A stretch of 64,000 nucleotides of DNA from Eucommia ulmoides (taxonomy: Eukaryota > Streptophyta > Magnoliopsida > Garryales > Eucommiaceae). Every line of letters begins with the position of its first letter. Position 1 is the stretch's first letter. The stretch covers positions 19,756,905 to 19,820,904 of the forward strand of contig CM028335.1 of NCBI GenBank assembly GCA_016647705.1. Reading direction: 5' to 3'. Below are positions 32,040 to 43,139 of this stretch, piece after piece. A program made the position numbers and the translations under genes. Under the pieces are notes generated by a model. That model made no database searches. It was not told the DNA's origin and was given only the letters and a program-made list of their open reading frames with translations.

Positions 32040-33000
32040 TATAGTCTCTAGAATTGGGGCTTCAGATGGCCCCATCTCTTCCTCTTCTTTGGGCCTTTCC
32101 TCTTCTTCTACTTTTGGCTCTCCTAGCCCTTGCGCTCTGTCTTTCCACATTCAAGTAATCAGGGCTAGATCGAGTGGAGCGATAGGGAGACAAAGGTTAT
32201 CCTTGACTATTGATACACTGGCCCGTCTGAATAGGTCGGTCAATAGTAATGGAAATAGAAGATCAACTTTTGTTGTTTGAATGGCATAAAGAATGGATGA
32301 GTAGATCAAGAACCCGACATGTAGCGGCTTACCCGTCTTAATGGAATATAGCATCATAGCCTGTTTTTTGGAGATGTCAGGAGAAGGCTTCCACAAACAA
32401 AATGTTGGCAAATTTTGGGATCGGATTCAGGAACTCAGCTAAGAAAGTGGCTAGACCCGGCCCTGTGTGAATCCATTAGATATTGCCTGAAATTATGGCA
32501 TGGATCACCGTTTCCATGCTTGTAGTGCAACCCCCGTATGGTTCGTCAGTTGGTACTGGCACCGCCAATCCCAAAATTTCATTAATTCGCTTGGGACTAA
32601 ATAGAATGAGGCAAGTTCGAACCCTTGTCGGGTTGTCATTGGTTTCGGTGATGTTGGCATAGAATTCTTAAACTAAAGCCACTTCGCCCTGGGGTGGTGA
32701 TTGGCAAAATCCTTCTCAACCGCAGTTTCGTATGACATCCTTAAATTCCACCAGGAAACTTTCCAATTTCCCAAAACCTCATTGTCAAATTCATGTCCTC
32801 TTATGTTTAAAATAATTAAAATATACCTCGGCCTGTTTTGAAATAAATCGGGTAAAATCATAGTCGGAGGCGGGACCCCCCTGCTTGAGAACTCGAACAT
32901 TTTCCCCTCGGTCTTTTCGATGCGGCCTGCTTAGTCAGGGTTCCTATCAATCAAAATAAAAAAATTTGGCAGCCCAATCACATATGAACAATGCAAAACA
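32040..33000 (-). pseudogene. Plant transposon protein-like ORF of gypsy B (env position), decayed
   Basis: Minus-strand pieces at 32900-32673 (FDNEVLGNWKVSWW) and 32411-32151 (AMMLYSIKTGKPLHVGFLIYSSI, then KVDLLFPLLLTDL). Between them other frames read PSELMKFW and GVALQAW-like pieces. The second piece corresponds to the LLYAIxxGxxxNVG-type core of the putative plant transposon protein domain and matches the equivalent ORF of A in position. Frameshifts and stops break it. Its role in the element life cycle is unknown. Confidence 0.55.
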
Positions 33001-33454
33001 ATCCCCCAAATCAAAACCGTCAAGAACACGACACAATCGCATTACGCACACACCAATCGCAATGGTTTCAACAAAATTTCAATAATGTAGCATGTAATTT
33101 TGTATCACACAATGTAACAATCCATATAAATCGAGTTCATCACCAAAAATCAAACTAAAATCCCAAAGTGATAAAGTAAATCACGAAAATGGGGTTCAAG
33201 GGTTTAGTGAACAATCCAAATTCAACCATTCTTTATATGTATATGCAAATCAACCAAAGATTTCAATATATATATGAAATATAGGATCAAAAGTACTTAT
33301 TTGTAGAAACAATTTGGTCCAATTGATTAAAAATACGAGAAATCGCCCCTTTTGTTCCTCAAACCCTAGGATTCGAAAATGGGGTTGAAAATTGATTTTT
33401 CGTGGACAATTTGGGGTGGAAATCTCAAATTTTGAATATGAAAATGGTGGAACA

Positions 33455-33530
33455 CCTTTCGCCTAGGCGGTGGAGCGTTTGGCTTGAAATCTGTCTTCCT
33501 AGTAATTTCACCACCGCGGCAGCAAGCTGC
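33455..33530. repeat. GC-rich palindromic motif block of B, internal copy
   Basis: TCGCCTAGGCGGTGGAGCG and TTTCACCACCGCGGCAGCAAG lie just downstream of the integrase end on the element strand. The motif matches that in LTR B, not that in A. Confidence 0.55.
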
Positions 33531-33596
33531 CTATTGGATTTTTATGTTTTCTTCATGTTTTCACAACAAGGCTCCACACCACATGCTTCCACTTTG

Positions 33597-34828
33597 TTAG
33601 TTTAACGATTTTAAGTACGAAACACATCCCCGAGTATCTACACTCAATTTTTCACCTCGTTCAGAGACCATTCTGGTCTCCAAAAAGTAAATAATAGCAA
33701 CGAGGGAGATACTCTCCACAACTCGTTCTTCATTTCTGAAGTAATATTTGATCCGCTCCCCATTGACTCGAAAAATATGACCGTCATCGCCTTCCAATTT
33801 GATAGAGCCGAATGGAAATACATGCTTGATCCAGAACGGTCTGGACCACTGGGACTTCAATTTGCCGGGAAAGAGCCTCAGCCGTGAATTGAACAACAGA
33901 ACTTGCTGATATGGGCTAAACTCTCTCCTCACTATCTTCGTGTCATGCCACTTCTTCATCTTGTCTTTATAGAGCTTGGAATTGTCATATGCTTCGTTCT
34001 TGAATTCCTTCATTTTATTGAGTTGGAAGGAGACGTTGTTCACCTGAAACTTTTGAATTGAAGTTCAATTTCTTTATCGCCCAAAAGATACGGTGCTCCA
34101 ACTCAATTGGAAAGTGACACGTTTTTCCAAACACCAACTGATACGGCGATATGCTGATCGGTGTCTTAAAAGCCATGCGATATGCCCACAATGCATCATC
34201 CAACTTCACCGCCCAATCCTTGCGATTAGAATGAATTGTTTTCTCCAAAATTTGCTTGATCTCCCTGTTTGACACTTTGGCTTGACCGTTTGTCTGTGGA
34301 TGGTACAACAACACCACCTTATGCCTCACTCCATACTTTGTCAACAAAGTATTGAACATTCTGTTACAAAAGTGGGTTCCTTTATCACTAATTATGGTCC
34401 GAGGTGTCCCAAACCGCGTTATGATGTTTCTCTGAAGGAACTTAAGAACCACTTTGACATTATTGGAAGGCGTCGCCACAGCTTTGACCCACTTAGATAT
34501 GTAGTCCACCGCCAGTAGAATATACTCCTGACCAAATTGACGACGGAAACGGTCCCATAAAGTCTATACCCCATACATCAAACAACTCTAATTCAAGAAT
34601 AGACGTCAGCGGTAATTCATGCCTTCTTGAAATTTTACCCACCCATTAGTATCGATTGCAGGTTTTTACAAAAGTATAAGCATCTCCAAACAATGATGAC
34701 CAGTAAAAACCTGACTGAATCACTTTTGCGGCCATCAGAGTCGCTCCAAAGTGATCATCACAAGGTGATGAATGGTAGTGATAAAGAATACTTGCCATCT
34801 CTTCCTCCGGAACACATAGCTGAATCAC
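33597..34828 (-). pseudogene. Integrase of gypsy B
   Basis: Three minus-strand frames. 34828-34646 is the zinc-binding domain with HYHSSPC and a last CxxC altered to CNRY. 34509-34015 is the catalytic core with D in MDYISKW, D in ISDKGTHF and E in NREIK, then [10 protein letters not shown] and [12 protein letters not shown]. 34043-33597 is the C-terminal domain with DKMKKWHD and SRLRLFPGKLKSQW. The D,D,E triad is present but the frames are separated by frameshifts, and the zinc finger has lost a ligand. Gene order after RNase H is that of all Ty3/gypsy elements. Confidence 0.9.
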
Positions 34829-34855
34829 TTGATCAACACACTTCTTGATTAGTAA

Positions 34856-36728
34856 TCACTCATCCCATATATAGTGCCTCAAATCGAACAGGAATTTCTT
34901 CCTTTGGGCACTTGTAAGATTTGGTGGTAACACTTTGCAGGCTAGAAAATTGTTGATATCCGCAAACCACGAAAATGTAGTGTCAATTTTGAACAACTGC
35001 TTATCAGGAAACACGTCCATAATACACGACTCATCACCAACGTCCTCTTGCACCAGCCATGATAAATGATAAGCAACAATATTTTTCGTTCCATTTCTTG
35101 TGCCTTCTCTCCGCATCAAACTCTTGCAACATGATAATCCACTTGATTAGACGCGACTTGGCGTCTTTCTTGGCGAATAAGTACCGGATGGCAACGTGAT
35201 CCGTATAGATGATCACCTTGGATCCTATAATGTAGGACTGGAACTTATCGCATGCAAAAACAACCACCAACATCTCTTTCTCGGTTGTAGTGTAATTCTC
35301 CTGTGCATCGTTCAAAGTCTTGCTTGCATAATAAATAGATCGGAAGATCTTCTCCTTGTGTTGGCCTAAAACTGCTCCAACTGCATAGTCGCTAGTATTG
35401 CACATTATTTCAAATGGCTCGTTCCAATCTGGAGCAACTATTAGAGGAGCCGTGATAAACTTTTCCTTCATTGCATTAAAATATTTCAAGCAAGGTTTGT
35501 CAAATTTAAATGGGGCTTCCTTCTCGAGTAAGTGACACAACGGCTTCACCGTGTTTGAAAAGTCTTTAATAAAGCGCCGATAAAAGCTAGCATGTCCCAA
35601 GAAACTACTGACTCCCTTTACATTTATCGGAGGTGGAAGTTTTTCAATTGTTTCAATCTTGGCTCGGTTTACCTCAAGCCCCTTCAAAGAGACTCGATGA
35701 CCTAAGACTATTCCTTCTTTAACTATAAAATGGCACTTCTCCCAACTGAGAACCAGGTGTTTCTCTTCACAACGATCGTGAACAAGTACCAAGTTGTACA
35801 AGAAATAATCAAAGGACGAACCAAAAATAGAAAAGTCATCCATGAAAACCTCCATAATGTCTTCCACCATATCCAAAAATATCGCCATCATACACCGTTG
35901 GAATGTGGTGGGTGCATTGTATAGACTAAACGGCATACGTCGGTAGGCAAACGTTTCATACAAGCATGTAAAGGTAGTTTTCTCCTGGTCTTCCAGTGCT
36001 ATGGCTATTTTATTATACCCCAAGTAGCCATCAAGAAATAAATAATGATCATAGTTGGCAAGACGATCAAGCATTTGATCAATTAATGAAAGCGAAAAAT
36101 GATCTTTCCTTTTTGCCTTGTTCAATCTTCGATAGTCAATACACACTCGCCATCCAGTGATGGTTCCTATTGGTATAATATCATTCTTCTTATTTTTCGC
36201 AACCGTCATGCCGCCTTTCTTTGGCAACACCTGCACCGAACTAACTCACTCGCTATCGGATATAGCATAAATAATTCTAGCATTCAAGAGCCTCAACACC
36301 TCTGCTCTAACGACTTCTTTCATTGCCAGATTTAGCCTCCGTTGATGCTTAATGGAAGGTTTGAACGAATCCTCCATTAGGATCTTGTGTATGCATATTG
36401 TTGAGCTAATTCCTTTAATGTTAGAAATAGACCACGCAATGGTAGATCTATGCCGTTTCAGAATTTTCAGCAACTTGTACTTTTCATCTTCTGTTAAGGA
36501 TGATGAGATTATCACCGGATTGGTTAAATTCTCCCCCAAAAAGGTATACCAGAGGTGATTCAATAATTTCTTGAGTATTAATCCCCCGTGAGGCGGATTG
36601 GATAGTTTGGGAGAACTAATTTCTTCTTCAATCGGATCCTCTACGTCTTTAGATTGATCCTCCATAGCAAGCACGTAAGCCACTACACCAATTTTCGTGA
36701 TTGAGCCCTCCTCACCAAAATCCCTCAC
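34856..36728 (-). pseudogene. Reverse transcriptase and RNase H of gypsy B
   Basis: 36728-36246 gives the linker and start of RT (LGENLTNPVIISSSL, then QRRLNLAMKEVV and ARIIYAISDSE). 36236-35034 (400 codons) holds the rest: [12 protein letters not shown], catalytic FLDG at residues 67-70 and FMDDFSIFG at 131-139, then the RNase H part with [24 protein letters not shown] and [10 protein letters not shown]. 35119-34856 continues in another frame (FSWFADINNFLACKVLPP). RT and RNase H motifs are intact, but two frame breaks split the protein. RT copies element RNA into DNA in cytoplasmic virus-like particles; here it is relic sequence. Confidence 0.93.
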
Positions 36729-36818
36729 AAATAAGGAATTTGTAAGTGTATGCTACAATGGATCCATATCCACATTTTCATGAAAGAATTCCCTCACACA
36801 CGAGTCAACAACTTCTAC

Positions 36819-37339
36819 TCAGTTGCATTTAGGACATTCATCCAGAAGGTTCATAGTTTTGAAAATGTTGAACTTTACTTCATCTTCGTTTACTCGCAAT
36901 GTCAAATTGCCATTATACACATCAAATAAAGCCTTTCCTGTTGCAAGAAAAGGTCTTCCAAGGATGATTGGAATCTTCCTATCCTCTTTCATTTCTAACA
37001 CGATAAAGTCCACCGAGAAGATGAACTTTTCCACCTTCACCAAGACATCCTCAATAATTCCTTTCGGATAGGTCAACGATCAATCCGCCATTTAAGGGAA
37101 ATTGTGGTTAGCTTTGTATTATCGAGTCCCAACTTTTGGTAGATGGAAGATGGCATCAGGTTGACACTAACACCAAGATCACATAATGCTTTTTCAAAAT
37201 GAGATTTCCCGATAGTACACAGAATCATGAAACAACCAGGATTCTTCAGCTTTTTAAGCAATTTCCTTTGCAGTAGAGCACTACATTCCTCCGTTATTTT
37301 TAACGTCTCGTATTCCTCTAACTTCTTTTTCTTTGTCAT
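36819..37339 (-). pseudogene. Aspartic protease region of gypsy B
   Basis: Minus-strand frames 37339-37073 and 37076-36819 join by a frameshift. The first has ALCDLGVSVNLMPSSIYQKL, where DLG stands at the place of the active-site D-[ST]-G, as is usual in Athila/Tat proteases. The second has VDFIVLEMKEDRKIPIILG and RPFLATGKALFDV. The protease would cut the Gag-Pol precursor. Confidence 0.85.
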
Positions 37340-37547
37340 TATGTCTTTCAGAACTTTCCATAGTTGGGCATTTGTTCTAATGCATCCTCAAAAGGTATGT
37401 TGATTTGTATTTTCTTGAAGATGTCAAGAAACTTTACAAATTAAAAGTCCAACTTCTTCTTTTGGAATCATTGCAGATAAGGCAAAGGTGTGGTAGAATC
37501 GGTGAATTGTCCGGGAATGTAATTCTCCTCGGAATCACCCTTTGATC

Positions 37548-37757
37548 TCATCTCTTCTTTTCAACTTTGTCTTCTTTCTTCTTCTCATTTTTCTCCTCAA
37601 TCTTGTCTTCATTCTTTTCCTCCTCCACATGTCTCTTAAGTTCATTATGGTCAACATCATGACTTACCCCCGGCTCTTCTTTTGTTAGCTTACTTGCTTC
37701 AACCTCTATTCTGCTTCTCAACATAATAGCCTTACATTCTCTCGAGTTAGTTTCCAT
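37548..37757 (-). pseudogene. Gag C-terminus of gypsy B
   Basis: METNSRECKAIMLRSRIEVE followed by a highly charged Glu/Lys tail (EEEKNEDKIEEKNEKKKEDK). The CKAI[MT]LRS motif marks the gag-protease linker in this group. The minus-strand ORF starting at 37892 begins in antisense copia RT and runs into gag, so its first 44 codons are not part of the protein. Confidence 0.75.
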
Positions 37758-38534
37758 CCTCATTTTACTGTATGTAGATGATATGGTTATTACTGCAGAT
37801 GATCTACGTGGTACTTTTGAACACAAAACGTTCCTTAGTGGCCAATTCGAGATGCAAGGTCTTGGCGTGCTCACCAATTTTGTTGGCCTCAAAGTCTCAT
37901 ATAGTTTTGATGGATATTTTCTCTCTCAGGCCAAGTATGCCTCTGATCTCTTTTCGAAGGCTAGGATCACTGACTCAACCACTGCCATTACTCCTCTCGA
38001 GCCAAATGTCAGACTTAACCCACTAGATGGTTCACTTCTTCAGGATGTCATTCTATATCTCCAACTGGTTGGAAGTGTTATATGTCTTATTGTTACTTCC
38101 CCTGACATTGCCTATACCATTCATTAGGTCAGTCAGTTCTTGTCCGCTCTTCGGACCACCCATTACTCAGCTGTTCTTCGCATTCTTTGGTATGTCAAGG
38201 GTACTTTATTTCATGAGCTTCATTTCTCAGCTCAATCTGCTCTCATCTTACAAGCTTATTCTAATGCCGATTGGGTCAGAGACCTCACTGACAGATATTC
38301 AACCACTGGTTACTGTTTCTTTTTGGGCAATTCTCTTATTTCCTTGCATAGTAAGAAAACAATTGGGCTTGCTCGCTCCAGTACTAAGGCTGAATATCAT
38401 GTCATGGTTGATGCAACTTAAGAACTTCTCTAGCTTCAATGGCTATTCGCTGACATGGGCATCCCTTCTCCTACTGCCACTACCCTATACTATGACAACA
38501 AGAGTATTATTCAGATCACTCATAATTATGTATT
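37758..38534 (+). pseudogene. Copia K reverse transcriptase (C-terminal) and RNase H
   Basis: Resumes copia pol in the catalytic motif LYVDDMVITA, then LGVLTNFVGLKVSYS, LSQAKYASDLF, NPLDGSLLQD and LVGSVICLIVTSPDIAYTIH (stop at 38126-38128). RNase H follows with LRILWYVKGT, YSNADWVRDLTDRYSTTGY, LISLHSKKTIGLARSSTKAEYH (stop at 38419-38421) and YYDNKSIIQI up to NYVFH. It breaks at the CCACG target of the solo LTR. Everything between integrase VDE and RT YVDD is missing. Other-frame ORFs of 82 and 185 codons are shadows. Confidence 0.9.
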
Positions 38535-38539
38535 CCACG
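38535..38539. repeat. Target-site duplication CCACG, left
   Basis: Identical to 41237-41241. It duplicates the codons NYVF-H-E of copia RNase H at the insertion. Confidence 0.9.
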
Positions 38540-39149
38540 TGTCACAACCCGTCCCGAACACCCGTCATCCCGAGGCGGGCGTGACTACAACATGACATCA
38601 CCAATACCCAAATTTTCATATCAATGACAATATACACCTACTGTATAATACAAACACCTACTATGGGGGGACACACCCGTCCCAAAATTTGATTAACTAA
38701 AAGTATTTATCCATGAACCTTTTATAGGTTCGCCTTTGACAACTTCTCTCAATCGCCTATATGACTTCATCACGTAGCTCTACCTAGTGCCAGTAGGGGA
38801 TCGACTCCTAGCTGTTGTACCTGCGAGTGTACTGCCTTCTTAGTAAAATATTTTTAAAATATTAATACGTTCTAAATATTTCCACAATTTAGTATGGATC
38901 AAGTATAAGTATATAAGCAATGAAAATAAAGCGATATAGATAAATTCTACCCAAATCCATCTAGTATAAAATCCTACCAAACATCATAATAAATAACATC
39001 AAATCAACCAATATACGTAAAACACCACATCTCAAGCACCAATCTCAAACACACACCTCCAACACACACACACTGGCTAGCCCTAGTGATCGTTTTAACC
39101 TCACGATCGGGAGTTGCAACGGTACCGTAACATCCGTAGGAATGCCTTC

Positions 39150-39262
39150 CTATGAAATATCCACACCCCTTTTGGGGAGAAATATAATCCACACCCCTTA
39201 CGGGGAGAAACATCCATATCCTATGGGAAGAATCCACACCCCTTTCGGGAAGAACAATCATG
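39150..39262. repeat. Minisatellite in the solo LTR, about 4 copies
   Basis: ATCCACACCCCTTTTGGGGA-type units of 27-32 bp repeat four times. Each contains a CCCC...GGGG inverted core that could form a small hairpin. Confidence 0.75.
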
Positions 39263-40417
39263 GCATCGTCAAATCAAATATAGCATCATCGAATCATAAC
39301 TCTATAAATATCGTTTACTCAACATCGTCAAATCACCACGTCTATCTCTTTTCCTCAAAACCAACTTTTAAATCCAAAAATCATATTTCGCATTTCCTTT
39401 TAAAGAAAACGTTCGATTCTATCAAACCACTTTTCCACCCCTTATTTTTAGAAAAACCCGGCATTTTAGAAAAATAGATGTTTCCTATTTTATTTTAAAA
39501 ACACCGTCTAATCTCACCAAATCCAATAAAAATTCATTCTCAACTTCTTTTTGAAAACTATCGAAATCTTCCGAAAATCCAGTTTACCAACTCACTCAAA
39601 TCCTCCTTGATTCATATCATTTATAAATTCATACAGTTTAGGTAATCACAAATTTCATCTTATATATATAGAAAATAGTTTGATAAGAAAACAGTACACT
39701 CACCTGAGTATCCGTTTCCGTAGACTCGACCGCTTACTTTCTACCAGGACTCCGGTGCTTGCGAACCTAATAGTGACAGGGCCTAAATTAATATTTTGTA
39801 TAAAAACCCCCAAACCACGCCATGCAACCCTAATTTCCTTAATTCCTATTTCCCACCTTTTCTTTTGGAATTTTATTATTGAATCAGTATTGTTTCGTTC
39901 CGGTTTATTATATAAACTATGTTCATATTAACGGTCCCATTATTTATTATTTTCGTTTTTGACATTCCAGTGCTAATAATTAGTTTCATAACCACTCACG
40001 AGACAAGTAAATTCATCAATTAAGAAAGCTCAGAATTCTACCTCTCTCGGATTTTCCGTCTGCCGCGAGATGGATTTTTGGATTCTACTGGGGGGTTTGT
40101 GTAATTTCTGATTTTTTTTTTCTCTTCCTTCCTTCTTCTCTTTTTTTTTTTTTCCTTTCTTCTTTCTTTGTTTCAGCTTTTGCTTCACGGTTTCGTTTCA
40201 GTTCAGCCGGCCTACTTCTCCTCCTCTCTCTCTACTGTCGTCGACCACCTTCAGCCGATCCTCACCGCTGGTTCTGCACAACGGCACCACCGATCAACAA
40301 CCACTGCCGACATTTCCACAACTGCACAGTCCTACCCACCTGCTGGACACACACAACCCCCACACCCAACACACACTGTCACCGCCGGAGGAACATCCAT
40401 GAGCCGAACAACAACAC

Positions 40418-40442
40418 AAAACACACACACACACACACACAC
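40418..40442. repeat. (CA)n microsatellite
   Basis: About 11 CA repeats within the solo LTR. Confidence 0.9.
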
Positions 40443-41236
40443 TCACCAGTCCCTGAACGGAACGGAACAGACTACCCCGCAACGATCACACCGTCTGTCG
40501 TCTGCCGTTTTCATTTCCGCTCTGCTTCAGCTAGCACGAAAATCACACACCCATGCTGATGATCGCCTGAACACTGGACACACATATACGCGACGAACAG
40601 AGCGCACACACCACCACGTCGTCGACTGCCTCTACGTCACCGTCGATCAGCTTCCTCACCGGCGACCCAGCACACTGCCGGACCTCCTCTCTCTCTCTCT
40701 CTCTAGATTTCTGAGATCATGGTTCATTCTTCCATGGTGAAATCGACGTGGTGTACATGTGTATATATATATGCATGAGAATGGTGGTGTAGGCTTGATC
40801 AATCGTCTGCCACGTTGAACTCCTTCTCGATCTTCCTGTCGGCCGGCTGCATTCCTCCAACGCACACACATGCATATATATATTTTATATAAAAAAAAAT
40901 CTTTTGTTTAAATTACACTCTTCTCCCCCTATCTTCCACTACGTTTTATTTTAATCTCATTCATTTTTTTTTTATTTTTTTTTTTTATATTGCACTTCGA
41001 TCCTTAAAATAATTTATTCTGAAATTTGACTACAATTTGTACATCTCAAATTCAGAATAAGTTCCCAAATTGCAATTTGACCCAATTATCATTTTATTTT
41101 ATTTTTATTTATTATCATCATTATTATTTTACTTTTTTTTTTATTTTTTATTTTTTTTTTCAGTTTTTTTTTTTTTTTCGATTTTTTTTTTTTTTTTGAA
41201 ATTAAAATGACGTACGAACTAAACCGAGGTCTTACA

Positions 41237-41241
41237 CCACG
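41237..41241. repeat. Target-site duplication CCACG, right
   Basis: Matches 38535-38539. Confidence 0.9.
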
Positions 41242-41441
41242 AGCGTAAAAAACACATCGAGACTGATTTCCATTTCATCCGTCATCACATTCTCTAGAAT
41301 ATGGTTCGTTTACAATCTGTCAGTCAGCCGATCAGACAACATACATTTTCACTAAGGCTCATTCACCCGGATGCTTTCACTCTCTGGTTTCCAAACTCAA
41401 GTTCACCTCCCACTTACCGCCTTAAGGAGTTTGAGGAGGGA
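41242..41441 (+). pseudogene. Copia K RNase H C-terminus and polypurine tract
   Basis: Picks up exactly after the duplicated CCACG with ERKKHIETDFHFIRHHI, the continuation of NYVFH. A stop follows at about 41299. It ends in the purine tract GAGGAGGGA next to the 3' LTR. Confidence 0.85.
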
Positions 41442-41592
41442 TGTTAATGTAATAATGGGTTTGGCCTATTAGGGCAAAACCCTAACCCCCACTTCCCCTA
41501 TAAATACTTGTGTATAGCGTTGTATTCTTTGTATCATTTCTCATATTATTTAATATATTTTTCATGTTACCTACTTCTCAATTATCTTAACA
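41442..41592 (+). repeat. 3' LTR of copia K (151 bp)
   Basis: TGTTAATGTAATAATGGG to TCTTAACA, with TATA box CTATAAATACTTG at about 41499. It is followed by AAGAC, one base different from the left flank AAGAT. Confidence 0.9.
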
Positions 41593-42248
41593 AAGACCAT
41601 TCATTCAATCAGCGCCTATGTCATGTTATTATGCAACTACTAAGAAACTAAGGCTTACAATGTATATTTAATTTTATGTGTGTAAATGTGGGTAGAAACA
41701 TTTTCATGTTGTTAAGTAATCATTAGTGCATAGACTTGTTCCTACATCATCCAGACCGCAATCTTTTACCAAAACCACATGTTTTATTCCTCTCTTGCCT
41801 TTCGTATTTAAATTGTTCTACCACCAGTGTCCAACAACAACAACCCATGTCTCATTTTTCCAAACAATATGGCTCTCAAGATTGAAAACTATTACCAAGC
41901 AAAACTGATGCGAAAAAGAAAAGAAAAGAACTAAATAGAAAATAACAGGAAAAAATATTGAAAAAATGGGCAGAAAATCGCTCCATCACCTCTAAGAAAA
42001 TTAGATTTAAAAAAATAATGTATGAAAAGAATAACCATAATTGCATCTCAAAATTAGGGAAAATGTTTCTAAGTGAAACTGTAAAAGAGAAAACTGAGTA
42101 AAAAAAAAAAGAGGAAAAACATACAATATGCACAAAAAAACTGGAGCAATGAAACTAGAAATGGAACAAGGAAACTAGGCATTCGAATAATGCACATATT
42201 TGAAATAATTTTACACACAAAAAATGTTCAACTTGGAGAAACATTTCA

Positions 42249-42750
42249 CTTAGGTAGCTTTTGGTAACATGGAATCAAAGCCTTAAAATTGAAATAAGAA
42301 CGAAACGCAAAGGGTTTCACAATTCACTTCCAATTTCAATCCTAAAGCTCTAATTCCATGAAATTCATTGTTTTCAAATGAAAACATAAATGTGGAAATT
42401 AAAATGCAACACAAAATATTTGAATCTTCTAATAGAGTTCACACTTCACATAAAGTTCAATCAATCAAAGATGAATCTAGATTTCACATAAATTTTAAAC
42501 GTTTCTCTTAGGTAGTTTTTGGTAACATGGAATTGAAGCCTTCGAATTGAAAGAAGAAAGAAACGCAAAAGGGTTCACTTCTAATTCCAATCCTGAAACT
42601 TGAATTCCATGAAATTCATTCTTTTCCAATGGAAACATAATTTTGGAAATTAAAATACTGCACAAAAATACTTGAATATTCTAATAGAGTTCACATAAAG
42701 TTTAATCAATCAAAGATGAATCTTGATTTCATAAATTTGAACTAATGAAA
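42249..42750. repeat. 258-bp tandem duplication in the CACTA 5' region
   Basis: CTTAGGTAG[CT]TTTTGGTAACATGG at 42249 recurs at 42507, and similarity holds through CAATCAATCAAAGATGAATC. It lies between the copia K insertion and the CACTA right end. The surrounding 41593-42248 is AT-rich with nothing coding. Confidence 0.8.
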
Positions 42751-43139
42751 ATAGAATTAAACATCGGATTACTTGGCCGTCGGTGGGAGCTTGGAGGCCA
42801 TCAGTGAGAGGGCAAGGCGGCTGCTAGGGTTGAAGCAACTTTCGATTGACAAGAGAGAGGCACAGTGAAATATCCAATTGTCCAGAGAAAGGCATAGCGA
42901 AACATCTAATTGACTAGGTATTGAAGCACAACGAAGATGATGGTGCGATGATATTGAGCAATATCAGCAGTAAACCTTGTGTGATGGGAGATATCGTCTT
43001 AGGTCGTATGCGAGCATATTTCTAGGTGGATGAATGAGCGTGAAAGAGAACATGAGAGTGGAAGGAAACATGAGTATGGGACAGACAAAGAATAACGCCT
43101 TTTTTATCAGGGTCTAGCACTCATTTTCCCCCTAAAACA

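Larger units (their letters stand above)
28715..37757 (-). mobile_element. Ty3/gypsy element B (Athila/Tat type), inserted in copia K, 5' truncated
   Basis: Minus-strand order: end of gag (37757-37548), protease (37339-36819), RT (36728-35500), RNase H (about 35480-34860), integrase (34828-33597), motif block, plant-transposon-protein remnant (about 33000-32050), polypurine tract and 3' LTR (31608-28715). The 5' LTR and most of gag are gone. At 37757 the sequence passes directly into copia RT, while at 28715 it abuts copia integrase, so about 1.5-2 kb of copia pol was lost together with the 5' part of B. It is better preserved than A, but still broken by several frameshifts. Confidence 0.88.
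38540..41236. mobile_element. Probable solo LTR (TGTCACAACCC...CTTACA) inserted in copia K
   Basis: 2697 bp with TG...CA ends and a perfect 5-bp duplication CCACG. No gag, pol, primer site or polypurine tract is inside, and I see no internal long direct repeat, so a solo LTR from intra-element recombination fits best; a large non-coding element is the alternative. Its length and TGTCACAACCCG start resemble LTRs of plant Ty3/gypsy chromoviruses. It contains a 28-32 bp minisatellite, CT and CA runs and poly-T tracts near the right end. A 190-codon ORF (40168-40740) is Thr/His/Ser-rich and looks like translated leader, so it was not called. Confidence 0.8.
26794..41592 (+). mobile_element. Ty1/copia element K, complete ends, split by two nested insertions
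   Basis: The two LTRs (26794-26953 and 41442-41592) share TGTTAATGTAATAATGGG and CTCAATTATCTTAACA. The left LTR is followed by the primer site TGGTATCAGAG and the right one is preceded by GAGGAGGGA. The 5-bp flanks are AAGAT and AAGAC, a near-match. Pol is in three pieces: protease to integrase start (27761-28714), RT to RNase H (37758-38534) and the RNase H end (41242-41441). Gypsy B (28715-37757) fills the first gap and a solo LTR (38540-41236) the second. The LTRs differ by a dozen or more substitutions and an indel, so K is old. No gag is found between primer site and protease. Confidence 0.9.

Noticed and set aside
37783-38584. Alternative-frame ORFs (82, 185 codons) over copia RT/RNase H
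   Set aside because: Shadows of the copia pol frame, which carries the YVDD and RNase H motifs.
40168-40740. 190-codon ORF within the solo LTR
   Set aside because: Thr/His/Ser-rich with a CA microsatellite in the middle; lies in a non-coding LTR and has no domain.
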